From Paraburkholderia sejongensis (GTDB lineage: Bacteria > Pseudomonadota > Gammaproteobacteria > Burkholderiales > Burkholderiaceae): a stretch of DNA of 64,000 bases. How positions within the stretch are numbered: position 1 is the first letter of the stretch; each line of letters opens with the position of its first letter. Where the stretch lies: the NCBI RefSeq assembly GCF_020880815.1, contig NZ_JAJITD010000007.1:62001-126000 (forward strand), given 5' to 3'. A program made the translations under genes and the position numbers. Shown here one piece after another: positions 18,209-27,825 of this stretch. Under the pieces are notes generated by a model that worked only from the letters and a program-made list of their open reading frames with translations, did no database searches and was not told the origin of the DNA.

Positions 18209-19207
18209 ATGAAACGCAGAATTTTCCTCACGCTGGCAGCCGCGGCCACGGGCGTGCTGTTCAACGCGCCGGTCGTGCAGGCAGCCGATTCGGTCAAGAT
18301 CGGCTTCCTCGTCAAGCAGCCGGAAGAACCGTGGTTCCAGGACGAATGGAAGTTCGCCGAAATGGCCGCCAAGGAGAAGGGCTTCACGCTCGTGAAGATC
18401 GGCGCGCCGTCGGGTGAGAAGGTGATGAGCGCGATCGACAACCTCGCCGCGCAGAAGGCCCAGGGTTTCGTGATCTGCACGCCGGACGTCAAGCTCGGAC
18501 CGGGCATCGTCGCGAAGGCGAAGGCCGACAACCTGAAGATGATGACGGTCGACGACCGCCTCGTCGACGGCGCCGGCAAGCCGATCGAGTCGGTCCCGCA
18601 CATGGGCATCTCGGCGTACAACATCGGCAAGCAGGTCGGCGACGGCATCGCGGCCGAAATCAAGAAGCGCGGCTGGGACATGAAGGACGTCGGCGCGATC
18701 GACGTGACCTACGAGCAGCTGCCGACCGCGCACGACCGCACCACCGGCGCGACCGACGCGCTGGTCGCCGCGGGCTTCCCGAAGGCGAACATCATCGCCG
18801 CGCCGCAGGCGAAGACCGACACCGAAAACGCGTTCAACGCGGCCAACATCGCGCTGACCAAGAACCCGCAGTACAAGCACTGGGTCGCTTACGCGCTGAA
18901 CGACGAAGGCGTGCTCGGCGCGGTGCGCGCAGCGGAGGGCCGCGGCTTCAAGGCGGACAACATGATCGGTATCGGCATCGGCGGTTCGGACTCCGCGCTG
19001 AACGAGTTCAAGAAGCCGCAACCGACCGGCTTCTTCGGCACGGTGATCATCAGCCCGAAGCGTCACGGCGAGGAGACCTCGGAGCTGATGTACTCGTGGA
19101 TCACGCAAGGCAAGGAACCGCCGAAGCTCACGCTGACGTCCGGCATGCTGGCCACTCGCGACAACGTTGGCGAAGTGCGCGAGAAGATGGGGCTCGCGTC
19201 GAAGTAA
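18209..19207 (+). CDS. araF: ABC importer substrate-binding protein, L-arabinose-binding (AraF) type
   Basis: A 332-aa periplasmic protein with a Sec signal peptide (KRRIFLTLAAAATGVLFNAP..QAA, cleavage near residue 25). The mature start VKIGFLVKQPEEPWFQDEWKFAE and the later QGFVICTPDVKLGPGIVAKAK closely follow E. coli AraF, whose pocket binds L-arabinose and, more weakly, D-galactose. Strong AGGAG lies before the ATG. A 150-bp gap upstream contains TATAAG (18153), so a second promoter is possible. With the catabolic genes around it, uptake of arabinose and/or galactose is the likely job. Confidence 0.93.
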   Translation: MKRRIFLTLAAAATGVLFNAPVVQAADSVKIGFLVKQPEEPWFQDEWKFAEMAAKEKGFTLVKIGAPSGEKVMSAIDNLAAQKAQGFVICTPDVKLGPGIVAKAKADNLKMMTVDDRLVDGAGKPIESVPHMGISAYNIGKQVGDGIAAEIKKRGWDMKDVGAIDVTYEQLPTAHDRTTGATDALVAAGFPKANIIAAPQAKTDTENAFNAANIALTKNPQYKHWVAYALNDEGVLGAVRAAEGRGFKADNMIGIGIGGSDSALNEFKKPQPTGFFGTVIISPKRHGEETSELMYSWITQGKEPPKLTLTSGMLATRDNVGEVREKMGLASK

Positions 19208-19410
19208 GCGCGTGAGTTTGCTGTGAGCTGAAGTACGCCGCCGACGCGTCGCGTTCGCCACGCGCCGGCGACGGCAAATAAAAGACGCGCAATAGAACTG
19301 CGGTACAGACAGGGACCGCGCGCGATACGCGGCCCACACGAGGCAGCAAGAAATTGCATGAGACTGGACCACGCGCTAACCCGCAGGTGCCGGTCGTGAG
19401 AGGAGGCGAA

Positions 19411-20979
19411 GTGTCAGCGACGCTACGTTTTGACAATATCGGCAAAGTCTTTCCAGGCGTGCGCGCGCTCGACGGTGTGTCCTTCGACGTCAACGCCGGC
19501 CAGGTTCATGGCCTGATGGGCGAGAACGGCGCGGGGAAATCGACGCTGCTGAAAATACTCGGCGGCGAGTATCAACCGGATTCGGGCCGCATGATGATCG
19601 ACGGCAACGAGGTGCGCTTTGCGAGCGCGGCCGCGTCGATCGGCGCGGGGATCGCGGTGATTCACCAGGAGCTGCAATATGTGCCCGACCTCACGGTCGC
19701 GGAAAATCTGCTGCTCGGCCAGCTGCCGAACTCGCTCGGCTGGGTCAACAAACGCGAGGCCAAACGCTTCGTGCGCGAGCGGCTCGAAGCGATGGGCGTC
19801 GCGCTCGACCCGAACGCGAAGCTGCGCAAGCTGTCGATCGCGCAGCGCCAGATGGTCGAAATCTGCAAGGCGCTGCTGCGCAACGCGCGGGTGATCGCGC
19901 TCGACGAACCGACCAGCTCGCTGTCGCATCGCGAGACCGAGGTGCTGTTCAAGCTGGTGCGCGACCTGCGCGCCGACAACCGCGCGATGATCTACATCTC
20001 GCATCGGATGGACGAGATCTACGAGCTGTGCGACGCGTGCACGATCTTCCGCGACGGCCGCAAGGTCGCATCGCATCCGACGCTCGCGGGAGTGCCGCGC
20101 GACACTATCGTCAGCGAGATGGTCGGGCGGGAAATTTCGGATATCTACAGTTATACGGCGCGCCCGCTCGGCGAAGTGCGCTTCGCGGCGAAGGCGATCG
20201 AAGGCCATCCGCTCGCGCAGCCGGCGAGCTTCGAGGTGCGGCGCGGCGAGATCGTCGGCTTCTTCGGGCTGGTCGGCGCGGGCCGCAGCGAGCTGATGCA
20301 TCTGGTGTACGGCGCCGAACACAGGAAGGGCGGCGAACTGCTGCTCGACGGCAAGCCGATCAAGGTGCGCAGCGCCGGCGAAGCGATTAAACACGGCATC
20401 GTGCTGTGCCCGGAAGACCGCAAGGAAGAGGGCATCGTCGCGATGGCGAGCGTCGCGGAGAACATCAACATCAGCTGCCGGCGCCACTATCTGCGCGCGG
20501 GGATGTTCCTCGATCGCAAGAAAGAGGCGCAGACCGCCGACCGTTTCATCAAGCTGCTGAAGATCAAGACGCCGCATCGCCGGCAGAGGATCCGCTTCCT
20601 GTCGGGCGGCAATCAGCAGAAGGCGATTCTGTCGCGCTGGCTTGCCGAGCCCGATCTGAAGGTCGTGATTCTCGACGAACCGACTCGCGGGATCGACGTC
20701 GGCGCGAAGCACGAAATCTACAACGTGATTTATCAGCTCGCCGAGCGCGGCTGCGCGATCGTGATGATCTCGTCGGAACTGCCGGAAGTGCTCGGCGTGT
20801 CCGACCGCATCGTCGTGATGCGCCAGGGCCGCATTTCGGGCGAGCTCGCGCGCAAGGACGCGAACGAGCAGGCGGTGCTGAGCCTCGCGCTGCCGCAAAG
20901 CTCGACCGCCTTACCCGAGAACGCCAATTCGGCATCGAACGCGAACGCGGCCAACCAGAGCGGCTCGCGCGCGGCCTGA
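19411..20979 (+). CDS. araG: Sugar ABC importer ATP-binding protein AraG
   Basis: A 522-aa protein with two fused ATPase domains, as in AraG/MglA/RbsA. Domain 1 has Walker A GENGAGKS (37-44), signature [16 protein letters not shown] and Walker [13 protein letters not shown]. Domain 2 has the usual altered P-loop GLVGAGRSE, signature [15 protein letters not shown] and [14 protein letters not shown]. The GTG at 19411 is chosen because AGGAGG ends 4 bases upstream; a TTG at 19354 would add 19 residues without similarity. It energises uptake with AraF and AraH. The C-terminus is a short Ala/Asn tail. Confidence 0.95.
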   Translation: MSATLRFDNIGKVFPGVRALDGVSFDVNAGQVHGLMGENGAGKSTLLKILGGEYQPDSGRMMIDGNEVRFASAAASIGAGIAVIHQELQYVPDLTVAENLLLGQLPNSLGWVNKREAKRFVRERLEAMGVALDPNAKLRKLSIAQRQMVEICKALLRNARVIALDEPTSSLSHRETEVLFKLVRDLRADNRAMIYISHRMDEIYELCDACTIFRDGRKVASHPTLAGVPRDTIVSEMVGREISDIYSYTARPLGEVRFAAKAIEGHPLAQPASFEVRRGEIVGFFGLVGAGRSELMHLVYGAEHRKGGELLLDGKPIKVRSAGEAIKHGIVLCPEDRKEEGIVAMASVAENINISCRRHYLRAGMFLDRKKEAQTADRFIKLLKIKTPHRRQRIRFLSGGNQQKAILSRWLAEPDLKVVILDEPTRGIDVGAKHEIYNVIYQLAERGCAIVMISSELPEVLGVSDRIVVMRQGRISGELARKDANEQAVLSLALPQSSTALPENANSASNANAANQSGSRAA

Positions 20980-21033
20980 ACCAGATCCGGACGCGAGTCC
21001 GCAACCCGTGGGGAACGGGGAGGAGTATTGAAC

Positions 21034-22050
21034 ATGCAAGCCAGAGAAAACCTCGCGCATCAGGCCGCCAAGAGCGCGGCGGACGCGCTGATTCCGCAGA
21101 CCAGCGACAAGGCCAAGTGGTGGCAGCAGATCACCGAGTACAGCCTGATCGTGATCTTCGTCGTGATGTTCGTGACGATGTCGCTGACGGTCGACCATTT
21201 CTTTTCGATCGAGAACATGCTTGGCCTCGCGCTGTCGATCTCGCAGATCGGCATGGTCGCGTGCACGATGATGTTCTGTCTCGCGTCGCGCGACTTCGAT
21301 CTTTCCGTCGGCTCGACCGTCGCGTTTGCCGGCGTGCTGTGCGCAATGGTGCTCAACGCGACCAACAACACCTTCATCGCGATCGTCGCGGCGGTCGCCG
21401 CCGGTGCGGTGATCGGCTTCGTCAACGGCGCGGTGATCGCGTATCTGCGCATCAACGCGCTGATCACCACGCTCGCGACGATGGAAATCGTCCGCGGCCT
21501 CGGCTTTATCGTGTCGCACGGGCAGGCGGTCGGGGTGTCGTCGGATACCTTTATCGCGCTCGGCGGGCTGACGATGTTCGGCGTATCGCTGCCGATCTGG
21601 GTCACGCTGCTGTGCTTCGTCGTGTTCGGCGTGATGCTGAACCAGACCGTGTACGGACGCAACACGCTCGCGATCGGCGGCAATCCGGAAGCGTCGCGGC
21701 TCGCCGGTATCAATGTGGAGCGCACGCGCGTGTGGATCTTCCTGATCCAGGGCGCGGTCACCGCGCTGGCCGGCGTGATTCTCGCGTCGCGCATCACCTC
21801 GGGGCAGCCGAACGCCGCCGAAGGCTTCGAGCTGAACGTGATCTCGGCCTGCGTGCTCGGCGGCGTGTCGCTGCTCGGCGGTCGCGCGACGATCTCCGGC
21901 GTCGTGATCGGCGTGCTGATCATGGGCACCGTCGAAAACGTGATGAACCTGCTGAACATCGACGCGTTCTACCAGTACCTCGTGCGCGGCGCGATCCTGC
22001 TCGCCGCCGTGCTGCTCGACCAGTTGAAGAACCGCGGCTCGCGCGACTAA
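21034..22050 (+). CDS. araH: Sugar ABC importer permease AraH
   Basis: A 338-aa inner-membrane permease of the BPD_transp_2 family with roughly nine or ten hydrophobic segments, the first near 32-52. Family blocks seen: ASRDFDLSVGSTVAFAGVLCAM, NGAVIAYLRINALITTLATM, and AIGGNPEASRLAGINVERT followed by LGGVSLLGGRATISGVVIG. The ATG at 21034 follows AGGAG at optimal distance; TTG 21028 is the alternative. It works with AraG and AraF. Confidence 0.95.
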   Translation: MQARENLAHQAAKSAADALIPQTSDKAKWWQQITEYSLIVIFVVMFVTMSLTVDHFFSIENMLGLALSISQIGMVACTMMFCLASRDFDLSVGSTVAFAGVLCAMVLNATNNTFIAIVAAVAAGAVIGFVNGAVIAYLRINALITTLATMEIVRGLGFIVSHGQAVGVSSDTFIALGGLTMFGVSLPIWVTLLCFVVFGVMLNQTVYGRNTLAIGGNPEASRLAGINVERTRVWIFLIQGAVTALAGVILASRITSGQPNAAEGFELNVISACVLGGVSLLGGRATISGVVIGVLIMGTVENVMNLLNIDAFYQYLVRGAILLAAVLLDQLKNRGSRD

Positions 22051-22111
22051 ACCCGCGACGCGCGCACCGCTCAGCTTCCCCTTAACCCACGCTCATTAAA
22101 GGAATTCCACG

Positions 22112-22912
22112 ATGTCGTCTCCGGCCAATGCAAATGCCCGCCTCGCGGACAACGCGTACGCCCGCTATCCGAGTCTCGTCGACCGCACGGTGTTGATCAC
22201 CGGCGGCGCGACCGGGATCGGCGCATCGTTCGTCGAGCACTTCGCCGCGCAGGGTTCGCGCGTAGCGTTCTTCGATATCGACGCGAGCGCCGGTGAAGCG
22301 CTCGCCGACCAGCTCGGCGACTCGAAGCACAAGCCGCTGTTTTTGCGAGTCGATCTGACCGACATCGACGCGCTGCAAAAAGCGATCGCCGACGTGAAGG
22401 CCGCGCTCGGCCCGATCCAGGTGCTGGTCAACAACGCGGCGAACGACAAGCGCCACCAGATCAGCGAAGTCACGCGCGAATCGTTCGACGCCGGTATCGC
22501 GGTGAATATCCGCCACCAGTTCTTCGCGGCCCAGGCCGTGATGGAAGACATGAAGGCCGCGCGCAGCGGCTCGATCATCAATCTCGGCTCGGTCAGCTGG
22601 ATGCTGAAGAACGGCGGCTATCCGGTCTACGTGACCGCGAAAGCGGCGGTGCAGGGGCTCACGCGCGGCCTCGCGCGCGACCTCGGTCACTTCGATATCC
22701 GCGTCAATACGCTGGTGCCGGGCTGGGTGATGACGGAAAAGCAGCTGCGCCTGTGGCTCGACGACAACGGCCGCCGCCAGATCAAGGAAGGCCAGTGCAT
22801 CGACGCCGAACTGCTGCCGGCCGACCTCGCGCGCATGGCGCTATTCCTCGCCGCCGACGACAGCCGCATGATCACCGCGCAGGACATCGTCGTCGATGGA
22901 GGCTGGGCGTGA
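22112..22912 (+). CDS. Short-chain dehydrogenase, D-galactose/L-arabinose 1-dehydrogenase type
   Basis: A 266-aa SDR with cofactor motif TGGATGIG, FFDID after strand 2 (acid favouring NAD), NNAAND in place of the usual NNAG, and the catalytic pair Y173/K177 in YVTAK. The opening AYARYPSLVDRTVLITGG resembles rhizobial galactose dehydrogenase as I recall it. An aldose 1-dehydrogenase would produce the lactone that the overlapping SMP-30 gene hydrolyses, and the epimerase that follows would supply the right anomer, which supports the call. AAAGGAA lies before the ATG. Substrate remains inferred. Confidence 0.88.
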   Translation: MSSPANANARLADNAYARYPSLVDRTVLITGGATGIGASFVEHFAAQGSRVAFFDIDASAGEALADQLGDSKHKPLFLRVDLTDIDALQKAIADVKAALGPIQVLVNNAANDKRHQISEVTRESFDAGIAVNIRHQFFAAQAVMEDMKAARSGSIINLGSVSWMLKNGGYPVYVTAKAAVQGLTRGLARDLGHFDIRVNTLVPGWVMTEKQLRLWLDDNGRRQIKEGQCIDAELLPADLARMALFLAADDSRMITAQDIVVDGGWA

Positions 22913-23838
22913 CTGCCGGCGCGCGCGTGCAGGCGGCGACGCTGCTGCTCGACACCCAATGCGAGCTCGGCGAGGGCGCGACCTGGTGCGCGCGCAGCGG
23001 CCGCTTCTACTGGACCGATATCGAAGGCGCGCGGCTGTGGCGCTACGATCCGGCCGACGGCCGCAGCGAATCGTTCGCCATGCCCGAGCGGCTCGCGACC
23101 TTCGCGCTGTGCGCGAATCCGCGCTATCTGCTGGTCGGGCTCGCATCGCATTTCGCGTTTTTCGATTTCGATACCGGCAAGACCCAGCGGATCGTCGACG
23201 TCGAGCCGGGCATGAACACGCGCGTGAACGACGGGCGCTGCGACCGCCAGGGCCGCTTCGTGTTCGGCACCAAGGACGAAAGCGGCAAGCTGCAGCGGCT
23301 CGCCGGCTTTTACCGCTTGAATCGCGATCTGTCGCTCGAACGGCTGCCGTTGCCGGCGCCGGCGATTTCGAACAGCATCGCGTTCAGCCCCGACGGCGCG
23401 ACGATGTATTACTGCGATTCGCCGTCGCGTGAAATCCGCGCATGCGACTATCGCGCGGACGGCGGCATCGCCAACGACCGCGTGTTCACTCGCCTGACCG
23501 ACGCGACCGGCATCCCCGACGGCTCGACCGTCGATGTCGACGGCGGCTTGTGGAACGCGCAGTGGGGCGGCGCGCGGGTGGTGCGCTACGGCGCCGACGG
23601 CGTCGAAACCGAGCGGATCGACGTGCCGACCTCGCAGCCGAGCTGCGTCGCGTTCGGCGGTCCGCCGAGCGGCCTCGCCGCGGGCAGCCCGCAGTTCGAC
23701 ACGCTGTACATCACGAGCGCGTACGCGGAACTCGATGCGGTCGACCGCGCGGCCGACACGCTCGCGGGCGGCGTGTTCGTCGCGACGCTCGCACGGCGCG
23801 GCGTGCCCGAGCCGCTATTTGAAGGCGCGCAGCTCTAG
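22909..23838 (+). CDS. SMP-30/gluconolactonase-family sugar lactonase
   Basis: A 309-aa six-bladed beta-propeller hydrolase that opens sugar lactones with a divalent metal. It starts at GTG overlapping the SDR stop (GTGA). Metal and active-site segments are visible: CELGEGATW (Glu ligand), NTRVNDGRCDRQGRF, AISNSIAFSPDGATMYYCDS and TGIPDGSTVDVDGGLWNA. Coupled translation with the dehydrogenase argues for hydrolysis of galactono- or arabinonolactone to the aldonic acid. The lactonase is cytoplasmic, with no signal peptide. Confidence 0.92.
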   Translation: MTAGARVQAATLLLDTQCELGEGATWCARSGRFYWTDIEGARLWRYDPADGRSESFAMPERLATFALCANPRYLLVGLASHFAFFDFDTGKTQRIVDVEPGMNTRVNDGRCDRQGRFVFGTKDESGKLQRLAGFYRLNRDLSLERLPLPAPAISNSIAFSPDGATMYYCDSPSREIRACDYRADGGIANDRVFTRLTDATGIPDGSTVDVDGGLWNAQWGGARVVRYGADGVETERIDVPTSQPSCVAFGGPPSGLAAGSPQFDTLYITSAYAELDAVDRAADTLAGGVFVATLARRGVPEPLFEGAQL

Positions 23839-23954
23839 CGCAGAATGACGCGGCTGCGGCCGCGCGCCGGCAAGCGCGCGGCCGGGCAGCTCGCAACTCG
23901 CGACTCGCGAGCGGCCGGCAACGAATCGGCAGCATGCAGTTCGGACAGAGGCGA

Positions 23955-24000
23955 TCCGTCAGAACAATAATCGCCCACACCATCCGTCAGCCTCTGACGG
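23955..24000 (+). promoter_or_regulatory. CCGTCAG repeat set upstream of the epimerase
   Basis: CCGTCAG occurs at 23955-23961 and 23984-23990, and its inverse CTGACGG at 23994-24000 forms a hairpin with a 3-base loop. The spacing resembles an operator or a short regulatory stem in the 194-bp gap before the epimerase gene. No regulator can be assigned. Confidence 0.35.
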
Positions 24001-24032
24001 CAACGTCCCAAGCCTCTCGATGGAGCTCAACT

Positions 24033-25097
24033 ATGACTGTGACGAATCTCGTTTCAGCCGCATCCCAGAACGCCCAGATCCGACGCTCGCGACTTGCCGC
24101 GGCGGCCAACCCGGTGCAGCCCGGTCCCAGCACCGCGGCGGTCGCGCGCGGCGAAGGCAGTGCGGCGGCCGATGTCGCGTGCATCACGCTCGCCAACGCG
24201 CACTTGCGCCTCGACGTCGCGCCGTCGCTCGGCGGCGGCGTGACCCGCTTCGACTGGCGCAACGACGGCGCGCTGACGCCGATCTTCCGGCGCTGCCGCG
24301 AGGTCGGCGCGGCCACGCAGCCCAATGAGCTCGCCTGCTATCCGCTTCTGCCGTACTCGAACCGGATCGGCGGCGGACGTTTCAGCGTCGCCGGACGCCG
24401 GGTCGAGGTGCCGCGCAACCGCGCGGACGAACCGCTGCCGATCCACGGCGACGGCTGGCTCGCGCAGTGGCAGGTGCTCGAGACGGGCCGCGAGCACGTA
24501 CGGCTGACGCTCGACCGGCGCGACGGCAAACCGTACGCGTTCCGAGCGACGCAGACCTATACGCTCGACGGCCCGACGCTCGTGATCGCGCTCGACATCG
24601 AAAACACCGGGCGCGACACGCTGCCGTTCGGGCTCGGCGTGCATCCGTTCTTCGTGCGCGACGCGGATACCGAACTGTCGGCGGCGGCCGGCGGGCTGTG
24701 GCTGTCCGGCGACGACTGGCTGCCGGTGCGGCACGTGCCGGCGCCGCCCGCGTGGCAGTTCGGCGTCGCGTATCCGCTGCCGGAGACGATCGTCAATCAC
24801 GCGTTCACTGGCTGGAGCGGCCAGGCGGCGGTGGTGTGGCCGCGGCGGCGGCTGTCGCTGAACATCGCGGCGGATACCGACTACTACGTGCTGTACACGC
24901 CGCCCGGCGAGGACTTCTTCTGCTTCGAGCCGGTCGATCATCCGATCAACGCGATGAACCTGGCCGGCGGCGCGAGCGAGCACGGGATGACGCTGCTCAA
25001 GCGCGGCGAGCGGCTCACGCGCACGTTCCGGTTTACGGTCGAGCGCACCGGCTTGCGCTCGATGCCGGGCGCGCGCGGGTCGCGGCGCAGGCAGTAG
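24033..25097 (+). CDS. Aldose 1-epimerase family protein
   Basis: A 354-aa GalM-like mutarotase. The first 45 residues are an Ala-rich extension, then the beta-sandwich fold starts at [23 protein letters not shown]. The two catalytic histidines and the glutamate fall in [18 protein letters not shown] and a C-terminal [14 protein letters not shown] (E = base). The ATG at 24033 is set by GGAG 7 bases upstream. It ends the sugar operon and would interconvert anomers for the dehydrogenase. A 194-bp gap before it leaves room for its own regulation. Confidence 0.9.
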   Translation: MTVTNLVSAASQNAQIRRSRLAAAANPVQPGPSTAAVARGEGSAAADVACITLANAHLRLDVAPSLGGGVTRFDWRNDGALTPIFRRCREVGAATQPNELACYPLLPYSNRIGGGRFSVAGRRVEVPRNRADEPLPIHGDGWLAQWQVLETGREHVRLTLDRRDGKPYAFRATQTYTLDGPTLVIALDIENTGRDTLPFGLGVHPFFVRDADTELSAAAGGLWLSGDDWLPVRHVPAPPAWQFGVAYPLPETIVNHAFTGWSGQAAVVWPRRRLSLNIAADTDYYVLYTPPGEDFFCFEPVDHPINAMNLAGGASEHGMTLLKRGERLTRTFRFTVERTGLRSMPGARGSRRRQ

Positions 25098-25195
25098 CGG
25101 GCGGCGGGCGGCGGGCGAGAGGGCGGCGAGCGCCGCGCCGGACGCAGGTAAAATACGCGCCTTCTTCCGATTACCGGCTCGCCGCGAGACCCACC

Positions 25196-26011
25196 ATGTC
25201 CAATTTCATCCAGACACTCAACGACGCCTGGCAGCGCACCAACTCGCTGCTGTGCGTCGGCCTCGATCCCGAGCCCAGCAAATTCCCAGGCGCGCTCGCC
25301 GGCCGCGCCGATGCGATCTTCGAGTTCTGCCGCACGATCGTCGATGCGACCGCGCCGTACGCGTCGTCGTTCAAGCCGCAGATTGCCTACTTCGCCGCGC
25401 ATCGCGCGGAAGACCAGCTCGAACAGCTGATCGCCCACATTCACGCGAACCATCCGGGCTTGCCGGTGATCCTCGACGCGAAGCGCGGCGACATCGGCAG
25501 CACCGCCGAGCAGTACGCGCGCGAAGCGTTCGAGCGCTACCAGGCCGACGCGGTGACGGTCAATCCGTACATGGGTTTCGACTCGATCGAGCCGTATCTG
25601 GAGCACGCGGGCAAGGGCGTGATCGTGCTGTGCCGCACGTCGAACCCGGGCGGCTCGGACCTGCAGTTTCTGGAGACGGGCGGCCGGCCGCTGTACCAGA
25701 TCGTCGCGCAACTGGCGGCCGACAAGTGGAACGCGAGCGGTCAGCTCGGCCTCGTGGTCGGCGCGACGTTCCCGAAGGAAATCGACGTGGTGCGCGGAAT
25801 TGTCGGCGACATGCCGCTGCTGATTCCGGGTATCGGTGCGCAGGGTGGCGACGTGCAGGCCACCGTGAGCGCGGGCCGCACCGCGAACGGCACGGGGATG
25901 CTGATCAACTCGTCGCGCGCGATCATTTACGCGGGCAAGGGCGATGACTTCGCGCAGGCCGCCGCGCAGGCTGCGAAGGATACGCGCGACCGGATCAATG
26001 CGTTCCGGTAA
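25196..26011 (+). CDS. pyrF: Orotidine 5'-phosphate decarboxylase PyrF (type 2)
   Basis: A 271-aa enzyme for the last step of UMP synthesis. The catalytic Asp-Lys-Asp cluster is in [17 protein letters not shown], the hallmark of the type 2 family found in betaproteobacteria and mycobacteria. [12 protein letters not shown] opens the barrel and [13 protein letters not shown] forms the phosphate-binding loop. Start ATG 25196 gives the standard N-terminus [24 protein letters not shown] box at about 25150 may be the -10 of its own promoter, separating it from the sugar operon. Confidence 0.97.
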   Translation: MSNFIQTLNDAWQRTNSLLCVGLDPEPSKFPGALAGRADAIFEFCRTIVDATAPYASSFKPQIAYFAAHRAEDQLEQLIAHIHANHPGLPVILDAKRGDIGSTAEQYAREAFERYQADAVTVNPYMGFDSIEPYLEHAGKGVIVLCRTSNPGGSDLQFLETGGRPLYQIVAQLAADKWNASGQLGLVVGATFPKEIDVVRGIVGDMPLLIPGIGAQGGDVQATVSAGRTANGTGMLINSSRAIIYAGKGDDFAQAAAQAAKDTRDRINAFR

Positions 26012-26055
26012 TTGATGGGGCAGGGCGGGGAGGGCCGACGCGCTCGTGCTAGCTA

Positions 26056-26574
26056 TTAGCGTGGCGTCGCGGCCAGCCGCCCAATCAGTTCCGCATGGCG
26101 CGGATAGCGCGCCTTCAGCGCATCGACATCCGCGAGCTCGAACTCGCTGAATTCGAACCCCGGCGCGACCGTGCAGCCGACCAGCGCGAACGTGGCGGCG
26201 TCTTCGCATTGCGCGGCGAACCACAAGCCCGCCGGCACCACCGCCTGATAGACGCTGCCGGGATCGGTGAGCGGATTGCCGAGCCGGTGCGTGACCAGCG
26301 CGCCGCTCGCGTCGTCGAGCACATGCACTAGCAGCGGCGCGCCCGCATAGAAATGCCAGAGCTCGTCGGAGCGGATCCGATGCCACGCCGAATGCGCGCC
26401 GTCGCACAGCAGGTAGTAGATCGCGGTCGACGCCGAGCGTGAGTCGACCGGCTCGCCGTCGCGCCAAACACGGGCGCTCGAGCGATAGGTTTCCGCGAAG
26501 AAGCCGCCTTCGGGATGCGGCTTCAGGTCGAAGCGGCGAATCAGTTCGTCCGCGAGCGCACGCGAATCAGTCAT
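26056..26574 (-). CDS. Cupin-fold protein of the DUF985 family
   Basis: A 172-aa single-domain cupin. The family signature LKPHPEGGFFAETYRS lies near residue 17, followed by STAIYYLLCDGAHSAWHRIRSDELWHFYAGAPL and a PAGLWFAAQ segment. The fold is related to yeast YML079w and is thought to bind a small sugar or nucleotide; function is unknown. AGGTGG precedes the ATG. It is convergent with pyrF and lies downstream of pncC. Confidence 0.87.
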   Translation of the reverse strand: MTDSRALADELIRRFDLKPHPEGGFFAETYRSSARVWRDGEPVDSRSASTAIYYLLCDGAHSAWHRIRSDELWHFYAGAPLLVHVLDDASGALVTHRLGNPLTDPGSVYQAVVPAGLWFAAQCEDAATFALVGCTVAPGFEFSEFELADVDALKARYPRHAELIGRLAATPR

Positions 26575-26659
26575 CAGTCCACCTGTTCAAAGTTGCCGGC
26601 CGGCCGGCCGGGCGCCGCAGCCGCAGCCGCGCGCCGGTGTACCGCGCGGGGCGCGGCGC

Positions 26660-27160
26660 TCAATGCTCGCGCTCGTCGAGCAGCGCGAGCACCCCGCGCA
26701 GCGCGTGCGCGGCGGCCTGCACGCGAATCTGCTCGCGATCGCCCTTGAAAATCTTCGTTTCCACAGTCGTATGCAGCCGGTTGCTCCAGCCGAACGACAC
26801 CATCCCGACCGGTTTGGTCGCGGTGCCGCCGCCGGGGCCGGCGACGCCGGTAATCGACAGCGCGACCTGCGCGCGGCTATTGCGCAGCGCGCCTTCGGCC
26901 ATCGCGCGCGCGACCGGCTCGCTGACCGCGCCGTGTTTGTCGATCAGGTCGGCCGGCACGCCGATCATTTCGCTTTTCGCCTGATTCGAATAGGTGACGA
27001 AGCCGCGCTCGAACCAGCCGCTGCTGCCGGAGATGTCGGTGATCGCGGTCGCGACCATGCCGCCAGTGCAGGATTCGGCGGTCGCGAGCATCAGGCGCTC
27101 GTCGCGCAGACGGTTGCTCACGCGGATCGCAAGCTGGTGAACGACGGAATCGGTAGGCAT
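26660..27160 (-). CDS. pncC: Nicotinamide-nucleotide amidohydrolase PncC (CinA C-terminal domain)
   Basis: A 166-aa stand-alone CinA-C domain that deamidates NMN to NaMN, recycling the NMN released by DNA ligase. The catalytic Ser lies in ATAESCTGGMVATAITDISGSS, and GVAGPGGGTATKPVGMVSF forms the other half of the site. Length matches E. coli PncC (YgaD). It follows pgpA on the same strand by 98 bp, an arrangement (thiL-pgpA-pncC) conserved in many proteobacteria. Confidence 0.94.
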   Translation of the reverse strand: MPTDSVVHQLAIRVSNRLRDERLMLATAESCTGGMVATAITDISGSSGWFERGFVTYSNQAKSEMIGVPADLIDKHGAVSEPVARAMAEGALRNSRAQVALSITGVAGPGGGTATKPVGMVSFGWSNRLHTTVETKIFKGDREQIRVQAAAHALRGVLALLDEREH

Positions 27161-27258
27161 GGCGTCAATCCGGTAAACGAAGCCGGCGCCGCGGCGCGGC
27201 CAATAGCGATGATCGGGGACAGAGAAAGCGCCGGCGGCAACCGGCGCTCACTACAAGA

Positions 27259-27825
27259 TCAAACCGACATCCGCCACAACGCGATCACGAGCAGCGTGAA
27301 AAAGGCAGCGATCAGGTCGTCGAACATGATGCCGAAGCCGCCTTTCAAACGCCGGTCGAAATAGCCGATCGGCGGCGGCTTCACCATATCGAAGAAGCGG
27401 AACACGACGAAAGCCCAGAACTGTCCGGTGAGGGTGGCGGGGGTCACCATCAGCAGCACCAGCCAGAACGCGACGATCTCGTCCCACACGACCGCCGACG
27501 GATCGCCGATGCCGAGCCGCCGCGCGGTAAACCCGCACAGCGCGATCCCGCCGATAAAACCGACGATGATCAGCGCACCCCAGCCGAGCACGGTCAGATA
27601 GCGGTTCAGCACGATGAACGACGCCCACGCGAACAGCGTGCCGACGGTGCCCGGCATGACCGGCGACAGCCCGCTGCCGAAGCCGAGCGACAGAATATGC
27701 ACCGGATGCGACAGCATGAAACGCGCGCTCGCGCGGCGCGGCGGCTGCGGCTTCGGCGCGCTCGGGCCGGGCGTGGGAGCGCCGATCAGATCGTCGGCGG
27801 GGCCAAGCGAGGGGTCATTCTGCAT
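27259..27825 (-). CDS. pgpA: Phosphatidylglycerophosphatase A PgpA
   Basis: A 188-aa inner-membrane enzyme that dephosphorylates phosphatidylglycerol phosphate in phospholipid synthesis. Start ATG 27825 overlaps the thiL stop by 11 bp, so the pair is coupled; longer forms to 27912 lie inside thiL. The N-terminal 40 residues are polar, then LSFGFGSGL..MPGTVGTL type motif (here LSLGFGSGLSPVMPGTVGT) precedes four hydrophobic segments. VVWDEIVAFWLVL carries the conserved D-E, and FRFFDMVKPPPI is the second active-site motif. Confidence 0.94.
   Translation of the reverse strand: MQNDPSLGPADDLIGAPTPGPSAPKPQPPRRASARFMLSHPVHILSLGFGSGLSPVMPGTVGTLFAWASFIVLNRYLTVLGWGALIIVGFIGGIALCGFTARRLGIGDPSAVVWDEIVAFWLVLLMVTPATLTGQFWAFVVFRFFDMVKPPPIGYFDRRLKGGFGIMFDDLIAAFFTLLVIALWRMSV

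Noticed and set aside
19354..19410. Longer start for araG at TTG 19354
   Set aside because: The added 19 residues have no similarity to AraG, while GTG 19411 has AGGAGG at good distance.
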